The translations under genes were made by a program, and so were the position numbers. This document shows positions 43,812-53,088 of a DNA stretch of 64,000 bases, in pieces. The stretch comes from Gammaproteobacteria bacterium MFB021 (GTDB taxonomy: Bacteria; Pseudomonadota; Gammaproteobacteria; Pseudomonadales; Halomonadaceae). The stretch's first letter is position 1. Each line of letters opens with the position of its first letter. The notes under the pieces are model-generated. The model was not told where the DNA came from, ran no database searches, and saw only the letters and a list, made by a program, of their open reading frames with translations. The DNA lies in contig JNVT01000085.1 of NCBI GenBank assembly GCA_000737985.1, positions 1 to 64,000 of the forward strand, read 5' to 3'.

Positions 43812-45707
43812 ATGCGTAAGCGCCGCGAACGAGTCAAGGATCACGAGCAGGAAGTTCGCGTCTTCCGCAACCGCTCTCTGGTCGCCGCCGTACTGATCGT
43901 GCTGATGGCCGGCGCTCTGGTGTCGCGGCTGTTCTATCTGCAGGTGGTCGAGCACGATGTCTTCATCACCCGCTCCGACAACAACCGCATGCGGGTCGAG
44001 CCGCTGCCGCCCCGGCGCGGCCTGATCTACGACCGCAACGGTCAACTGCTGGCGGAGAACCGTCCCACTTACAATCTCACCATTGTGCGCGAGCGGGTCG
44101 ACGATCTCGACGCCACGCTCGAGCGGCTGGTGCAGATCCTCGGTCTGCCCAAGGACGAGGTCGAGACCTTCCGTGAGCGCTCGCTGCAGCGGCAGCGGCC
44201 TTACCAGCCGGCGCTCTTGATGAGCGACCTCACCGAGGACCAGATTGCCCGTCTGGCGGTCAATCGCTATCTGCTCAGCGGGGTCGAGGTCGAGGCGCAG
44301 CTGATGCGCTATTACCCCGATCCGATCGTGATGTCCCATGTGCTCGGCTACGTTGGGCGGATCAATGCCGATGAGCTTGCCGAGCTCGATCCGGGCAATT
44401 ACGCCGGTACCCACTTCATTGGCAAGACCGGGGTCGAGTACACCTACGAGGATCAGCTCCACGGCAAGGCGGGGCTGCGCAAGGTCGAGACCAACGCCCG
44501 CGGGCGCGTGCTGCGCGAACTCGACCGCGAGCCGCCGGTGCCGGGCAAGGATCTCACCCTGACCATCGACAGCCGTCTGCAGCACCTGGCCTACGACCTG
44601 CTCGGCGGTCGCCGCGGCGCCATCGTCGCCATTCAGCCCAAGACCGGGGATATCCTGGCGATGGTCTCGGCCCCCGGGTTCGACATCAACAAGTTCGTCA
44701 CCGGTATCTCCTACGCCGACTACCGTGCGCTGCAGGACGATATCGATCTGCCGCTCTACAACCGCGCCGCCCGCGGCCAATACCCGCCGGGCTCCACGGT
44801 CAAGCCGTTCGAGGCGCTGGCGGCGCTGCAGAATCGGGTCGTCGATGCCAACGATATCGTCTACGACCCCGGCTACTTCCAATTGCCCAACGATACCCGG
44901 CGCTACCACAACTGGCTGCGCTGGGGCCACGGGCGGGTCGACCTGCGGCGAGCGATCGAGGTCTCCAACAACACCTACTTCTATACCATGGCCTACCGTC
45001 TGGGCATCGACCGGCTGTCGTCGTTCATGCACGAGTTCGGCTTCGGCGAGGTCAACTCGCTGGATGTCCAGGGGGCGCTGCCGGGGCTGATGCCGTCGCG
45101 GGAGTGGAAGCGCGAGAAGTACAACCAGCCCTGGTTCCCGGGGGAGACCCTCTCCGCGGGCATCGGTCAGGGCTATTTCATGGCCACGCCTCTGCAACTG
45201 GCGGCGGCGACCGCGACGCTGGCCAATCACGGCCACTGGGTGCGCCCGCATCTGGCCGAGCGCATCGGCGACCAGCCGGTGAAGCCGCCGTTCCCCGATA
45301 CCAAGCCGGATGTGCAGGTCGACAAGACGCAGTGGTGGAACGACGTCTACGAGGGCATGGAGGAGGTCATGAGCGGCCGCGAGGGCACGGCGCGCAAGGC
45401 TGGCGCCGGCCTCGAATACACCATGGCGGGCAAGACCGGGACCGCGCAGGTCTTTTCGCTGGGGCAGAATCAGAAGTACAACGCCAGCGAGCTGGCCGAG
45501 CGCCTGCGCGACCACGCGCTGTTTATCGGTTTCGCGCCGGTGGAGGACCCGCAGATCGCGGTGGCGGTGATCGTCGAGAACGCCGGCGGCGGGGTGTCGG
45601 GGCTCGGCCGTGAGCTCACCGACGCCTGGCTGCTGCCCCAGAGCGAGCTGCACGACCAGCCCGGTGCCACCGTTCCTGAAGAGGTCGAAAGTCTCGATGG
45701 CGATTGA
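43812..45707 (+). CDS. mrdA: Penicillin-binding protein 2
   Basis: 631 residues. N-terminal membrane anchor (~20-42), PBP dimerisation domain (PPRRGLIYDRNGQLLAENRP), and transpeptidase with GSTVKPF (S328, K331), VSNNTYF and GKTGTAQ. Cross-links peptidoglycan during rod elongation with RodA. The last 11 bp overlap rodA. Confidence 0.97.
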   Translation: MRKRRERVKDHEQEVRVFRNRSLVAAVLIVLMAGALVSRLFYLQVVEHDVFITRSDNNRMRVEPLPPRRGLIYDRNGQLLAENRPTYNLTIVRERVDDLDATLERLVQILGLPKDEVETFRERSLQRQRPYQPALLMSDLTEDQIARLAVNRYLLSGVEVEAQLMRYYPDPIVMSHVLGYVGRINADELAELDPGNYAGTHFIGKTGVEYTYEDQLHGKAGLRKVETNARGRVLRELDREPPVPGKDLTLTIDSRLQHLAYDLLGGRRGAIVAIQPKTGDILAMVSAPGFDINKFVTGISYADYRALQDDIDLPLYNRAARGQYPPGSTVKPFEALAALQNRVVDANDIVYDPGYFQLPNDTRRYHNWLRWGHGRVDLRRAIEVSNNTYFYTMAYRLGIDRLSSFMHEFGFGEVNSLDVQGALPGLMPSREWKREKYNQPWFPGETLSAGIGQGYFMATPLQLAAATATLANHGHWVRPHLAERIGDQPVKPPFPDTKPDVQVDKTQWWNDVYEGMEEVMSGREGTARKAGAGLEYTMAGKTGTAQVFSLGQNQKYNASELAERLRDHALFIGFAPVEDPQIAVAVIVENAGGGVSGLGRELTDAWLLPQSELHDQPGATVPEEVESLDGD

Positions 45708-46836
45708 TTTTCAACGCACTGCGCCGACCCACGGCGCGCGGGTCGGCCGCAAGCGCTCGCTGTGGCTGCGACTCCACCTCGACCCTTGGTTGCTGTCGAT
45801 TCTGCTGCTACTGATCGCCTTCGGCCTGTTAGTGCTCTACAGCGCCAGTGGCATGTCGGCGCAGACCACCCTGGCCCAGGCGATCCGCATGGGGATCGCG
45901 CTGGTCGGGGCGATAGTGATCGCCCAGTTCTCGCCGGCAACGCTTTATCGTTGGACCCCGTTGGCCTATGGCGGGGGGCTGCTGATGCTGATCGCGGTGG
46001 AGATCATGGGCGATATCGGCATGGGTGCGCAGCGCTGGCTGGAGATCGGTCCGCTGCGCTTCCAGCCCTCGGAGCTGATGAAGATCGCCATGCCGATGAT
46101 GCTGGCGGCCTATCTGCATCGCCGGCCGCTGCCGCCGTCCTGGCGCGATCTGCTGGTGTGCGGGGTGATCATCGCGGTGCCGGTGCTGCTGATCGCGCGC
46201 CAGCCCGACCTGGGTACCTCGATGCTGGTGACCGCGGCGGCGGTGTTCGTGATCCTGCTCGCAGGGCTGTCGTGGCGCTTCATCCTCAGCCTGGCGGTGA
46301 TGGCAGGGGCGGCGATGCCGCTTTTGTGGCTCAACATGCACAACTATCAGCGCCAGCGGGTGCTGACCTTCCTCAACCCCGAGAGCGATCCGCTGGGCGC
46401 CGGCTGGAACATCATCCAGTCCAAGACCGCCATCGGTAGCGGCGGGCTCGAGGGCAAGGGCTGGGGGCTGGGTACCCAGTCGCAGCTGGAGTTCCTGCCC
46501 GAGCGCCACACCGACTTCATCGTCGCGGTGCTGGGCGAGGAGTTCGGCCTGATCGGCATGGCGACCATTCTGGTGCTTTATCTGCTGCTGGTCTCGCGCG
46601 GGCTGGTGATGGCCAATCAGGCCCAGGATACCTATGGCCGTCTGCTCGCCGGGAGTATCGTGCTGACCTTCTTCATCTACGTCTTCGTCAATATCGGCAT
46701 GGTCAGCGGTATCCTGCCGGTGGTCGGGGTGCCGCTGCCGCTGGTCAGCTATGGCGGGACCTCCAGCGTGACCTTGATGGCCGGTTTCGGTATTCTCATG
46801 TCGATTCATACGCACCGTCGCCTGCTCAAGCATTGA
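45697..46836 (+). CDS. rodA: Peptidoglycan glycosyltransferase RodA
   Basis: 379 residues from the ATG at 45697 inside the 3' end of mrdA. SEDS polytopic protein of about ten helices: LVLYSASG, RWLEIGPLRFQPSELMKI, the large extracytoplasmic region around QSKTAIGSGG and LPERHTDFI, and GVPLPLVSYGGTSSVTLM near the end. Forms the elongasome polymerase with PBP2. The longer frame from 45610 lies within mrdA. Confidence 0.97.
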   Translation: MAIDFQRTAPTHGARVGRKRSLWLRLHLDPWLLSILLLLIAFGLLVLYSASGMSAQTTLAQAIRMGIALVGAIVIAQFSPATLYRWTPLAYGGGLLMLIAVEIMGDIGMGAQRWLEIGPLRFQPSELMKIAMPMMLAAYLHRRPLPPSWRDLLVCGVIIAVPVLLIARQPDLGTSMLVTAAAVFVILLAGLSWRFILSLAVMAGAAMPLLWLNMHNYQRQRVLTFLNPESDPLGAGWNIIQSKTAIGSGGLEGKGWGLGTQSQLEFLPERHTDFIVAVLGEEFGLIGMATILVLYLLLVSRGLVMANQAQDTYGRLLAGSIVLTFFIYVFVNIGMVSGILPVVGVPLPLVSYGGTSSVTLMAGFGILMSIHTHRRLLKH

Positions 46837-46871
46837 GCGTCGCGACGGGCTGCAGCAGGGAGCACTGGCGC

Positions 46872-47912
46872 ATGGCGCTGCGTTGGAAACAGGGAAGTCG
46901 GACCCGGGCACTGGCCCTGATGGTGGTACTGGCGGGAGGGCTTTCGAGCGCCGTGACGGCGCTGGCAGAGACCGATTTCGACCCGGCGACGCACCCCGAG
47001 GTGCGCGCCATGCTCGATACCTTGAGCGCGCAAGGGTTGTCGTCGCAGCAGCTCGACGATGCCATGCGTGCCGCCAGCTACCGGCCGCAGGTGCTCGAGG
47101 CGATGAACCACGCCGCCGAGCGTCGGCTGCGCTGGGATCAGTACCGCGATATCTTCATCCAGCCCGATCGCGTGGCTCAGGGTGTGGCATTTCTCCAGCA
47201 GCATCGCGAGGCGCTGGATCGTGCCCAGCGCGAGTATGGCGTGCCGCCCGAGGTGATCGTGGCGATTCTCGGCGTCGAGACCCGCTATGGGGCGCACAAG
47301 GGCAGCCATCGGGTGCTCGACTCGCTCTCCACGCTGGCCTTTCATCATCCGACCCGCGGCGACTTCTTTCGCCGCGAGCTGATGGCGTTCTTGACCATCA
47401 CGCTGGGCCAAGGCGTCGACCCCGCCTCGCGCTATGGCTCCTATGCCGGCGCCATGGGCTATCCGCAGTTCATCCCCACCAGCTATCAGGCCTATGCGGT
47501 CGACTTCGACGGCGATGGGCTCAAGGATCTGTGGAACGATCCCTCCGATGCCATCGGCAGCATTGCCAACTATTTCAGCGAGCACGGCTGGCGCCGCGGG
47601 CAGGCGGTGCTGGTCGAAGCCAGCGGGCCGGCGACGCCGCCGGCTCGGCTGACGTTCAATCAGACCGAGCCGCCGTCGATCCGCGTGTCCGAGCTGGCGG
47701 CGGCGGGCATCCGTCCCACCGCGGGCTCGCTCACGCCCGATGACAAGGTGATGCCGCTGGCGTTGGATTACGCCGACGGGCACGTGCGTTACGTGCTCGG
47801 GCTCGACAACTTCTATGTCATCACGCGCTACAACCACAGCCATCTCTACGCCATGGCGGTAGCTACCCTGGCGCAGCGTATCCAGCTCGCGCTGGAGGCG
47901 GCGGAGACGTGA
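46872..47912 (+). CDS. mltB: Lytic murein transglycosylase B
   Basis: 346 residues from the ATG at 46872 (AGGGAG upstream); a TTG at 46833 would overlap rodA. Signal sequence LALMVVLAGGLSSAVTALA. The catalytic Glu lies in VAILGVETRYGAHKG, and the substrate loop is YPQFIPTSYQAYAVDFDGDG. No lipobox, unlike E. coli MltB, so a soluble periplasmic form is predicted. The stop overlaps the GTG of rlpA by 4 bp. Confidence 0.94.
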   Translation: MALRWKQGSRTRALALMVVLAGGLSSAVTALAETDFDPATHPEVRAMLDTLSAQGLSSQQLDDAMRAASYRPQVLEAMNHAAERRLRWDQYRDIFIQPDRVAQGVAFLQQHREALDRAQREYGVPPEVIVAILGVETRYGAHKGSHRVLDSLSTLAFHHPTRGDFFRRELMAFLTITLGQGVDPASRYGSYAGAMGYPQFIPTSYQAYAVDFDGDGLKDLWNDPSDAIGSIANYFSEHGWRRGQAVLVEASGPATPPARLTFNQTEPPSIRVSELAAAGIRPTAGSLTPDDKVMPLALDYADGHVRYVLGLDNFYVITRYNHSHLYAMAVATLAQRIQLALEAAET

Positions 47913-49006
47913 GACGACTGTGGTGGATGCTGGCCGCCGCGCTGCTGCTCAGCGGCTGTGCCGGCGGCCCTGGCGGGAGCGGGGGCGGGCGCTACGCGGC
48001 GAGTCAGGATGGCTATCCCGATGCTCCCCGTGACGTCTCCCGGGTGCCGGATGCGGTGCCCAAGGTGGAGCCGCGCTCGCGCAGCGGCAATCGGCCGACC
48101 TATCGCGTGTGGGGCAAGACCTACCACGTGCTCAGCGATCCCAGCGGCTATGTCGCCGAGGGGCGGGCCTCTTTCTACGGCACCAAGTTCCAGGGTTACG
48201 ATACCGCCAGCGGCGAGCCCTACGACATGTACAAGATGTCGGCGGCGCACCGCTCGCTGCCGTTGCCGACCTATGCTCGGGTGACCAATCTGGACAACGG
48301 GCGCCAGGTGATCGTGCGCATCAACGACCGCGGGCCCTTCCATGATGATCGTCTGATCGATCTCTCCTACGCGGCGGCGGCGCGGCTGGACATTCTCGGG
48401 CACGGCACCGGGCGGGTGCGGGTCGAGGCGATCGACCCGGTGGCCTGGGCGAAAAACCATGGCGATGGTCGTCCGGGGCCCCGGGTCGCCGCTGCGCCGG
48501 CCGCACCCGTGCGGGTAGCCGTCGGAGCGGGGCAGACCTCGGCGGCGCCCCGGCGCAACGATGCCGCGCGCATCGACACGCTGCTGAATGCCACCGACCG
48601 CATGGACGCCACGCGCGGCAGCGGTGCCCACGAGGGCAATGCCAATGTTTCTGCTGGCAATGTTTCTAATGCCAATGTTTCTAATGCTAATGTTTCTGAT
48701 ACCGATGTCGCCGGCACCCACGCTGCCAGCACTGCGCCCGGCCCGGTGACGCAGCCAAGTACGCAGCAGATGGCCCGCGGCGTGCGCTATCTACAGGTCG
48801 CTGCGCTGGGCTCGCGAGACAAGGCCCAGGCGCTCCAGTCGAGGCTGCAAGGCTTGCTGTCGCAGCCGGTGCGCATCGACAATAGCGCCTCTCTCTATCG
48901 CGTTCAGGTCGGCCCGATCGATGACCTGGCATCCCTGGAAACCGTTCGGGCAACCTTGAGTGACGCCGGCTTCGGTCAGACGTTCGTGGTGTCGCCCACC
49001 CAGTAA
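47909..49006 (+). CDS. rlpA: Septal ring lytic transglycosylase RlpA
   Basis: 365 residues from a GTG. Lipoprotein signal with lipobox LLSGC. Double-psi beta-barrel (~85-175): ASFYGTKFQGYDTASGEPYD, MSAAHRSLPLPTYARVTN, RINDRGPFHDDRLIDLSYAAA, broken at variable sites. A low-complexity linker (~225-285) carries NANVS repeats from a local AT-rich DNA tract. A C-terminal SPOR domain (~290-365) targets denuded septal glycan. Coupled to mltB. Confidence 0.94.
   Translation: MRRLWWMLAAALLLSGCAGGPGGSGGGRYAASQDGYPDAPRDVSRVPDAVPKVEPRSRSGNRPTYRVWGKTYHVLSDPSGYVAEGRASFYGTKFQGYDTASGEPYDMYKMSAAHRSLPLPTYARVTNLDNGRQVIVRINDRGPFHDDRLIDLSYAAAARLDILGHGTGRVRVEAIDPVAWAKNHGDGRPGPRVAAAPAAPVRVAVGAGQTSAAPRRNDAARIDTLLNATDRMDATRGSGAHEGNANVSAGNVSNANVSNANVSDTDVAGTHAASTAPGPVTQPSTQQMARGVRYLQVAALGSRDKAQALQSRLQGLLSQPVRIDNSASLYRVQVGPIDDLASLETVRATLSDAGFGQTFVVSPTQ
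48637..48693 (+). repeat. 15-bp AT-rich tandem repeat within rlpA
   Basis: Copies of AATGCCAATGTTTCT and near-variants (AATGCTAATGTTTCT) with one 15-bp copy altered, coding for NANVS. It stands out as AT-rich against the GC-rich gene and falls in the linker before the SPOR domain. Confidence 0.75.
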
Positions 49007-49033
49007 CCTTCGTTCAACGAGAATTCGATTGTC

Positions 49034-50260
49034 ATGAAAGCGCTGTTCACTTCGTCACTTCCCCGCTGGGTCCTCTCGGCGTCGCTGTGCCTGGGGCTGC
49101 TCACGTCTCCGGCCGGCGCACAGCAGCAACCCACCCCGGACAGTCAGATGCCCGAGGGTAGCAACCCGCAGCCCGAGCAGATGATCCCCTCGCCGCCGGA
49201 TCTCGCCGCTTCCTCCTGGGTGCTGATGGACGCCGCCACCGGCCAGCTGCTGGTCAATCACAACGGCGACCAGCGCCTGCCGCCGGCCAGCCTGACCAAG
49301 ATGATGACGGCGTACATCGTCGAGCAGGAGATCGAGCGCGGTAACATCCATGACAGCGACATGGTCAGCGTCAGCGAGAACGCCTGGCGCACCGGCGGGT
49401 CGCGCATGTTCATCCGCGAAGGTACCCAGGTCAGCGTCAAGGATCTGCTCCACGGCGTGGTGATCCAGTCGGGCAACGACGCCAGCGTCGCGCTGTCCGA
49501 ATACATTGCCGGCAGCGAATCGGCGTTCGCCGATCTGATGAACCAGCAGGCGCAGCGCATGGGGATGCAGAACTCGCACTTCATGAACCCCACCGGCCTG
49601 CCGCACGATGACCACTACTCCTCGGCCCACGATCTCGCGATCCTGGCCCGCCACATCATCGAAGACTATCCCGACCACTATAAGGTCTACTCGCAGAAGT
49701 ACTTCACCTATAACGATATTCGCCAGCCCAACCGTAACCGTCTGCTGTGGCGCGACCCTGATGTCGATGGCCTCAAGACCGGCCACACCGAAGCGGCTGG
49801 CTTCTGTCTGGTGGCCTCGGCCAAGAAGCAGGACACGCGTCTGATCGCGGTGGTGATGGGAACCCAGTCTGACGAGGCGCGTGCCGCCGAGACCCAGCGA
49901 CTGCTCAACTATGGCTTCCGTTTCTATCAGACACGCAAGCTCTACGACGCCGGCTCGGTGCTCAATCAGGCGCGTGTCTGGGGAGGTGCGCAGGACACGG
50001 TGCGTCTGGGCGTGCAGCATGAAGTGAGCATGACCGTGCCGCGGGGCAGCGCCGACAATCTGACCGCGCGTCTGAATATCCCCGAGACGCTGCACGCACC
50101 GATCCAGGCGGGCCAGCAGATCGGTACGCTGGAGATCAAGTCCGGCGACAAGGTGCTGGGTCAGGAGCCGCTGGTGGCGCTGGAAGGCGTCGAAGAGGGC
50201 AGTATCTTCAAGCGTGTGTGGGACAGCATCGTGCTGTTCGTCACTGGCCTGTTCAACTGA
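49034..50260 (+). CDS. dacA: D-alanyl-D-alanine carboxypeptidase (PBP5/6 type)
   Basis: 408 residues. Signal peptide ending near AGAQQ. The penicillin-binding motifs are PASLTKM (S86, K89), SGNDASVAL and DGLKTGHTEAAGF. A beta-rich domain (~300-375) and the amphipathic C-terminal helix SIFKRVWDSIVLFVTGLFN anchor it to the inner membrane. It trims murein pentapeptides. Confidence 0.96.
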   Translation: MKALFTSSLPRWVLSASLCLGLLTSPAGAQQQPTPDSQMPEGSNPQPEQMIPSPPDLAASSWVLMDAATGQLLVNHNGDQRLPPASLTKMMTAYIVEQEIERGNIHDSDMVSVSENAWRTGGSRMFIREGTQVSVKDLLHGVVIQSGNDASVALSEYIAGSESAFADLMNQQAQRMGMQNSHFMNPTGLPHDDHYSSAHDLAILARHIIEDYPDHYKVYSQKYFTYNDIRQPNRNRLLWRDPDVDGLKTGHTEAAGFCLVASAKKQDTRLIAVVMGTQSDEARAAETQRLLNYGFRFYQTRKLYDAGSVLNQARVWGGAQDTVRLGVQHEVSMTVPRGSADNLTARLNIPETLHAPIQAGQQIGTLEIKSGDKVLGQEPLVALEGVEEGSIFKRVWDSIVLFVTGLFN

Positions 50261-50278
50261 TCCACGTCATCTGACGCT

Positions 50279-50318
50279 CGCCGCGGCACGCCGGTTCGAT
50301 CCGGCGGCCGCGGCGGGC
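50279..50318 (+). terminator. Stem-loop after dacA
   Basis: CGCCGCGG and an inner CCGG (50279-50294) pair with CCGG and CCGCGGCG (50301-50315), with small internal mismatches. The stem lies just past the dacA stop and is not followed by a good T-run. Confidence 0.45.
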
Positions 50319-50321
50319 GTG

Positions 50322-50350
50322 TTGGTGCATGCGGCGTTCTTGCGTAGAAT
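50322..50350 (+). promoter_or_regulatory. Sigma-70 promoter for ybeD-lipB
   Basis: TTGGTG (50322-50327), 17-nt spacer, TAGAAT (50345-50350). It lies 31 nt before the ybeD ATG and shows that the ybeD-lipB pair can be transcribed independently of dacA. Confidence 0.6.
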
Positions 50351-50380
50351 GGGCGGAAATCGCAGCCGGTTCGTAACTCG

Positions 50381-50668
50381 ATGACCCAGACCCCCGATAA
50401 CGTCGATCTGCCGCGACCCAAGATCGAATTCCCGTGTGACTATCCCATTCGCGTCGTCGGTGACGCGGCCGAGGATTTCGTCGCTGCCATCAGCGCGGTG
50501 ATCGCGCGCCACTCGCCGGGCTTCGAAAGCTCGGCGATCACGCTCTCGGATAGTCGCAATGGCCGCTTCCAGTCCGCGCGGGCGGTGATCCGGGCGACCA
50601 GCGAGGCGCAGCTCAACGCGCTGTTCGAAGAGCTCAAGGCGACCGGTCGCGTGCATATGGTGCTGTGA
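50381..50668 (+). CDS. ybeD: YbeD / DUF493 family protein
   Basis: 95 residues, the family length (about 87-95). [22 protein letters not shown] at the start and [14 protein letters not shown] at the end match YbeD. It has an ACT-like fold of unknown function and is conserved between dacA and lipB. Overlaps lipB by 4 bp (GTGA). Confidence 0.93.
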   Translation: MTQTPDNVDLPRPKIEFPCDYPIRVVGDAAEDFVAAISAVIARHSPGFESSAITLSDSRNGRFQSARAVIRATSEAQLNALFEELKATGRVHMVL

Positions 50669-51342
50669 CCGCCATGGCCGAGCTGGAGCTCTATCGCCTG
50701 GGCCGCGCGCCCTATCGCCCGGTATGGGAGGCGATGTCGCGCTTTACCGATACCCGCGACGGCGCGAGTGTCGATCAGCTGTGGCTGGTACAGCACGACC
50801 CGGTGTTCACCCAGGGTCGGGCGGGCAAGCCCGAACACCTGCTGCTGCCGGGAGACATTCCGGTCGTGGCGAGTGATCGCGGTGGCCAGGTGACCTACCA
50901 CGGCCCGGGGCAGATCGTGCTCTATCCGCTGCTCGACGTTCGCCGGCTGGGCGTCGGCGTGCGCGAGCTGGTGAGCCTGCTGGAGCAGGCGGTGATCGAT
51001 CTGCTCGCCGTTCACGGCATCGATGCCCAGGCGCGGGCCGATGCCCCCGGCGTCTATGTCGGTGCGCGCAAGATCGCCTCGCTGGGGCTGCGCATCCGGC
51101 GTGGCTGCAGCTTTCACGGCGTCGCGCTCAACGTCGATATGGATCTGGCCCCGTTCTCGCGCATCAATCCGTGCGGTTATGCCGGGCTCGAGATGACCCA
51201 GCTGCGCGACCTCGGCGTGGCGACGCCGGATCTCGACGCGGAAGCCACCCGGCTCGCCGGCTGCTTCGCCGCGCGCCTGGGCGCCACCCTGGTCGAGCGC
51301 GCCGACCGGCCGGCGGCCCTGACAGCGGACGCGATGGCCTGA
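50665..51342 (+). CDS. lipB: Octanoyltransferase LipB
   Basis: 225 residues from the GTG overlapping ybeD; an ATG at 50674 is an alternative. It moves octanoyl from acyl carrier protein to lipoyl domains. Landmarks are [20 protein letters not shown], the Lys in [16 protein letters not shown], and the active Cys in [14 protein letters not shown]. Confidence 0.95.
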   Translation: MTAMAELELYRLGRAPYRPVWEAMSRFTDTRDGASVDQLWLVQHDPVFTQGRAGKPEHLLLPGDIPVVASDRGGQVTYHGPGQIVLYPLLDVRRLGVGVRELVSLLEQAVIDLLAVHGIDAQARADAPGVYVGARKIASLGLRIRRGCSFHGVALNVDMDLAPFSRINPCGYAGLEMTQLRDLGVATPDLDAEATRLAGCFAARLGATLVERADRPAALTADAMA

Positions 51343-51403
51343 GCGGCATCGCCAGGGCGCGCAAGACGACGCCCGAACTCAATGAATCATCAGGATGGGA
51401 CTT

Positions 51404-52393
51404 ATGACCGAGACCACCGTCATGCAAACGCCCGAGTCGAAAAAGCCCGGGCGTGTCGAGCGCGGCGTCAAGCTGCGCGGCGCGGAGAAGGTCGCGCGCA
51501 TCCCCGTCAAGGTCATCCCGACCGAGACGCTCCCCAAGAAGCCCGACTGGCTGCGCGTGCGCATGCCGGTCTCGCCACAGGTCACCCATATCAAGCAGAC
51601 GCTGCGCAAGCACGGCCTGCACACGGTGTGCGAGGAGGCCTCGTGCCCCAACCTGGGCGAGTGCTTCAGCGGCGGTACTGCGACCTTCATGATCATGGGC
51701 GACATCTGCACCCGGCGCTGCCCGTTCTGCGACGTTGCCCACGGGCGCCCCAATGCGCTCAACGACAAGGAGCCGCGGGAACTGGCCGAGGCGATCGCCG
51801 AGATGGGTCTCAACTACGTGGTAGTGACCTCGGTCGATCGTGACGACCTGCGCGACGGTGGCGCCCAGCACTTCGCCGACTGTATCCGCGAGATTCGCCG
51901 CGACAGCCCCGAGATCGAGATCGAGGTGCTGGTGCCCGACTTCCGCGGGCGCATGCAAGTGGCGCTGGATATTCTCGAAGGGGAGGCGCCGGACGTCTTC
52001 AACCACAACCTGGAGACGGTGCCGTCGCTCTACCGCAAGGTGCGTCCCGGGGCCGACTATCAGTGGTCGCTGGACCTGCTCAAGGGTTACAAGGCACGCC
52101 GCCCTGAGGTCATGACCAAGTCTGGTCTGATGCTCGGCGTCGGCGAGACCGACGAGCAGGTGATCGAAGTCATGCGCGATCTGCGCGCCCACGACGTCGA
52201 CATGCTCACCCTGGGCCAGTACATGCAGCCGTCGCGCAACCACCTGCCGGTGGATCGCTGGGTGCATCCGAGTACCTTCGACTGGTTCGCCGAGCAGGGT
52301 AGGGCGATGGGCTTCACTCATGTGGCTTCTGGGCCGCTGGTGCGCTCCTCCTATCACGCCGACAAGCAGGCCCACGGCGTCGAAGTGAAGTGA
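51404..52393 (+). CDS. lipA: Lipoyl synthase LipA
   Basis: 329 residues from the ATG at 51404 (AGGA upstream); the longest frame adds three residues. Radical-SAM enzyme inserting two sulfurs. Auxiliary cluster cysteines in [12 protein letters not shown], radical-SAM cysteines in CTRRCPFC, and the C-terminal RSSYHA that ligates the auxiliary cluster. Confidence 0.97.
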   Translation: MTETTVMQTPESKKPGRVERGVKLRGAEKVARIPVKVIPTETLPKKPDWLRVRMPVSPQVTHIKQTLRKHGLHTVCEEASCPNLGECFSGGTATFMIMGDICTRRCPFCDVAHGRPNALNDKEPRELAEAIAEMGLNYVVVTSVDRDDLRDGGAQHFADCIREIRRDSPEIEIEVLVPDFRGRMQVALDILEGEAPDVFNHNLETVPSLYRKVRPGADYQWSLDLLKGYKARRPEVMTKSGLMLGVGETDEQVIEVMRDLRAHDVDMLTLGQYMQPSRNHLPVDRWVHPSTFDWFAEQGRAMGFTHVASGPLVRSSYHADKQAHGVEVK

Positions 52394-52537
52394 GTTTGCG
52401 CTGAGGTCGGCGTGCTCTCGTAGCGCGCCGGTCTCCATGCCCCTCCGGGTGTGGACCGCAAGACAATCGGGACGCGGCTGCTGGAACCGGCGCCGCGCCT
52501 TTCGGCGGTGTGCCGCCGCGTTCGCAGAGGTCCTGAC

Positions 52538-53056
52538 ATGATTGCTCCCTCATCTCCCGACAACGAGCAGACGCGCCTTTCCTCGCTGCACAAGCTCGAG
52601 CTGCTGGACACTCAGGCTGACGAAGGCTTCGACCGTTTGACCGAACTGGCCACGCGGATCTTCGACGTACCAATGTCGATGATCACCCTGGTCGACGAGG
52701 ATCGCCAATGGTTCAAGTCGCGTCAGGGGCTGAGCGTGTGCGAGACGCCGCGGCGTATCTCCTTCTGTGGGCACGTGGTGGCCGATGGGGTGCCGCTGGT
52801 GATCCACAACGCGCTGAAGGATGCGCGCTTCGCCGACAATCCGCTGGTACTCGGCTCACCGTTCATTCGCTTCTATGCCGGCTATCCGCTGTTCGTCGAG
52901 TCCGGGGCATGCATCGGTACGCTGTGCCTGATCGGTACCTTGCCGCGGGCCTTCGACGAAGGCGACATGGATCGCCTGCGCCTGATGGCGGCACTCGCCG
53001 AGGAACTGGTGTCACTGCACGTGCTGCGCGTGCAGACGGCCCGCGGCGACGCCTGA
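52538..53056 (+). CDS. Stand-alone GAF domain protein
   Basis: 172 residues from the ATG at 52538 (GAGGTCCTGAC before it). Nearly the whole length is one GAF domain: RLSSLHKLELLDTQADEGFD, DEDRQWFKSRQGLSV, FYAGYPLFVESGACIGTLCL. In most proteins this GAF subtype precedes a GGDEF, histidine kinase or phosphatase output; here the frame stops after it. A remnant or a free-standing sensor is possible. Effector unknown. Confidence 0.8.
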   Translation: MIAPSSPDNEQTRLSSLHKLELLDTQADEGFDRLTELATRIFDVPMSMITLVDEDRQWFKSRQGLSVCETPRRISFCGHVVADGVPLVIHNALKDARFADNPLVLGSPFIRFYAGYPLFVESGACIGTLCLIGTLPRAFDEGDMDRLRLMAALAEELVSLHVLRVQTARGDA

Positions 53057-53088
53057 GCGTCGCCGGGACGGTGCGTACCAGGGCCCGT

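Noticed and set aside
43734-45653. 639-codon antisense frame over mrdA
   Set aside because: PBP2 on the plus strand has all active-site motifs; the antisense frame has none.
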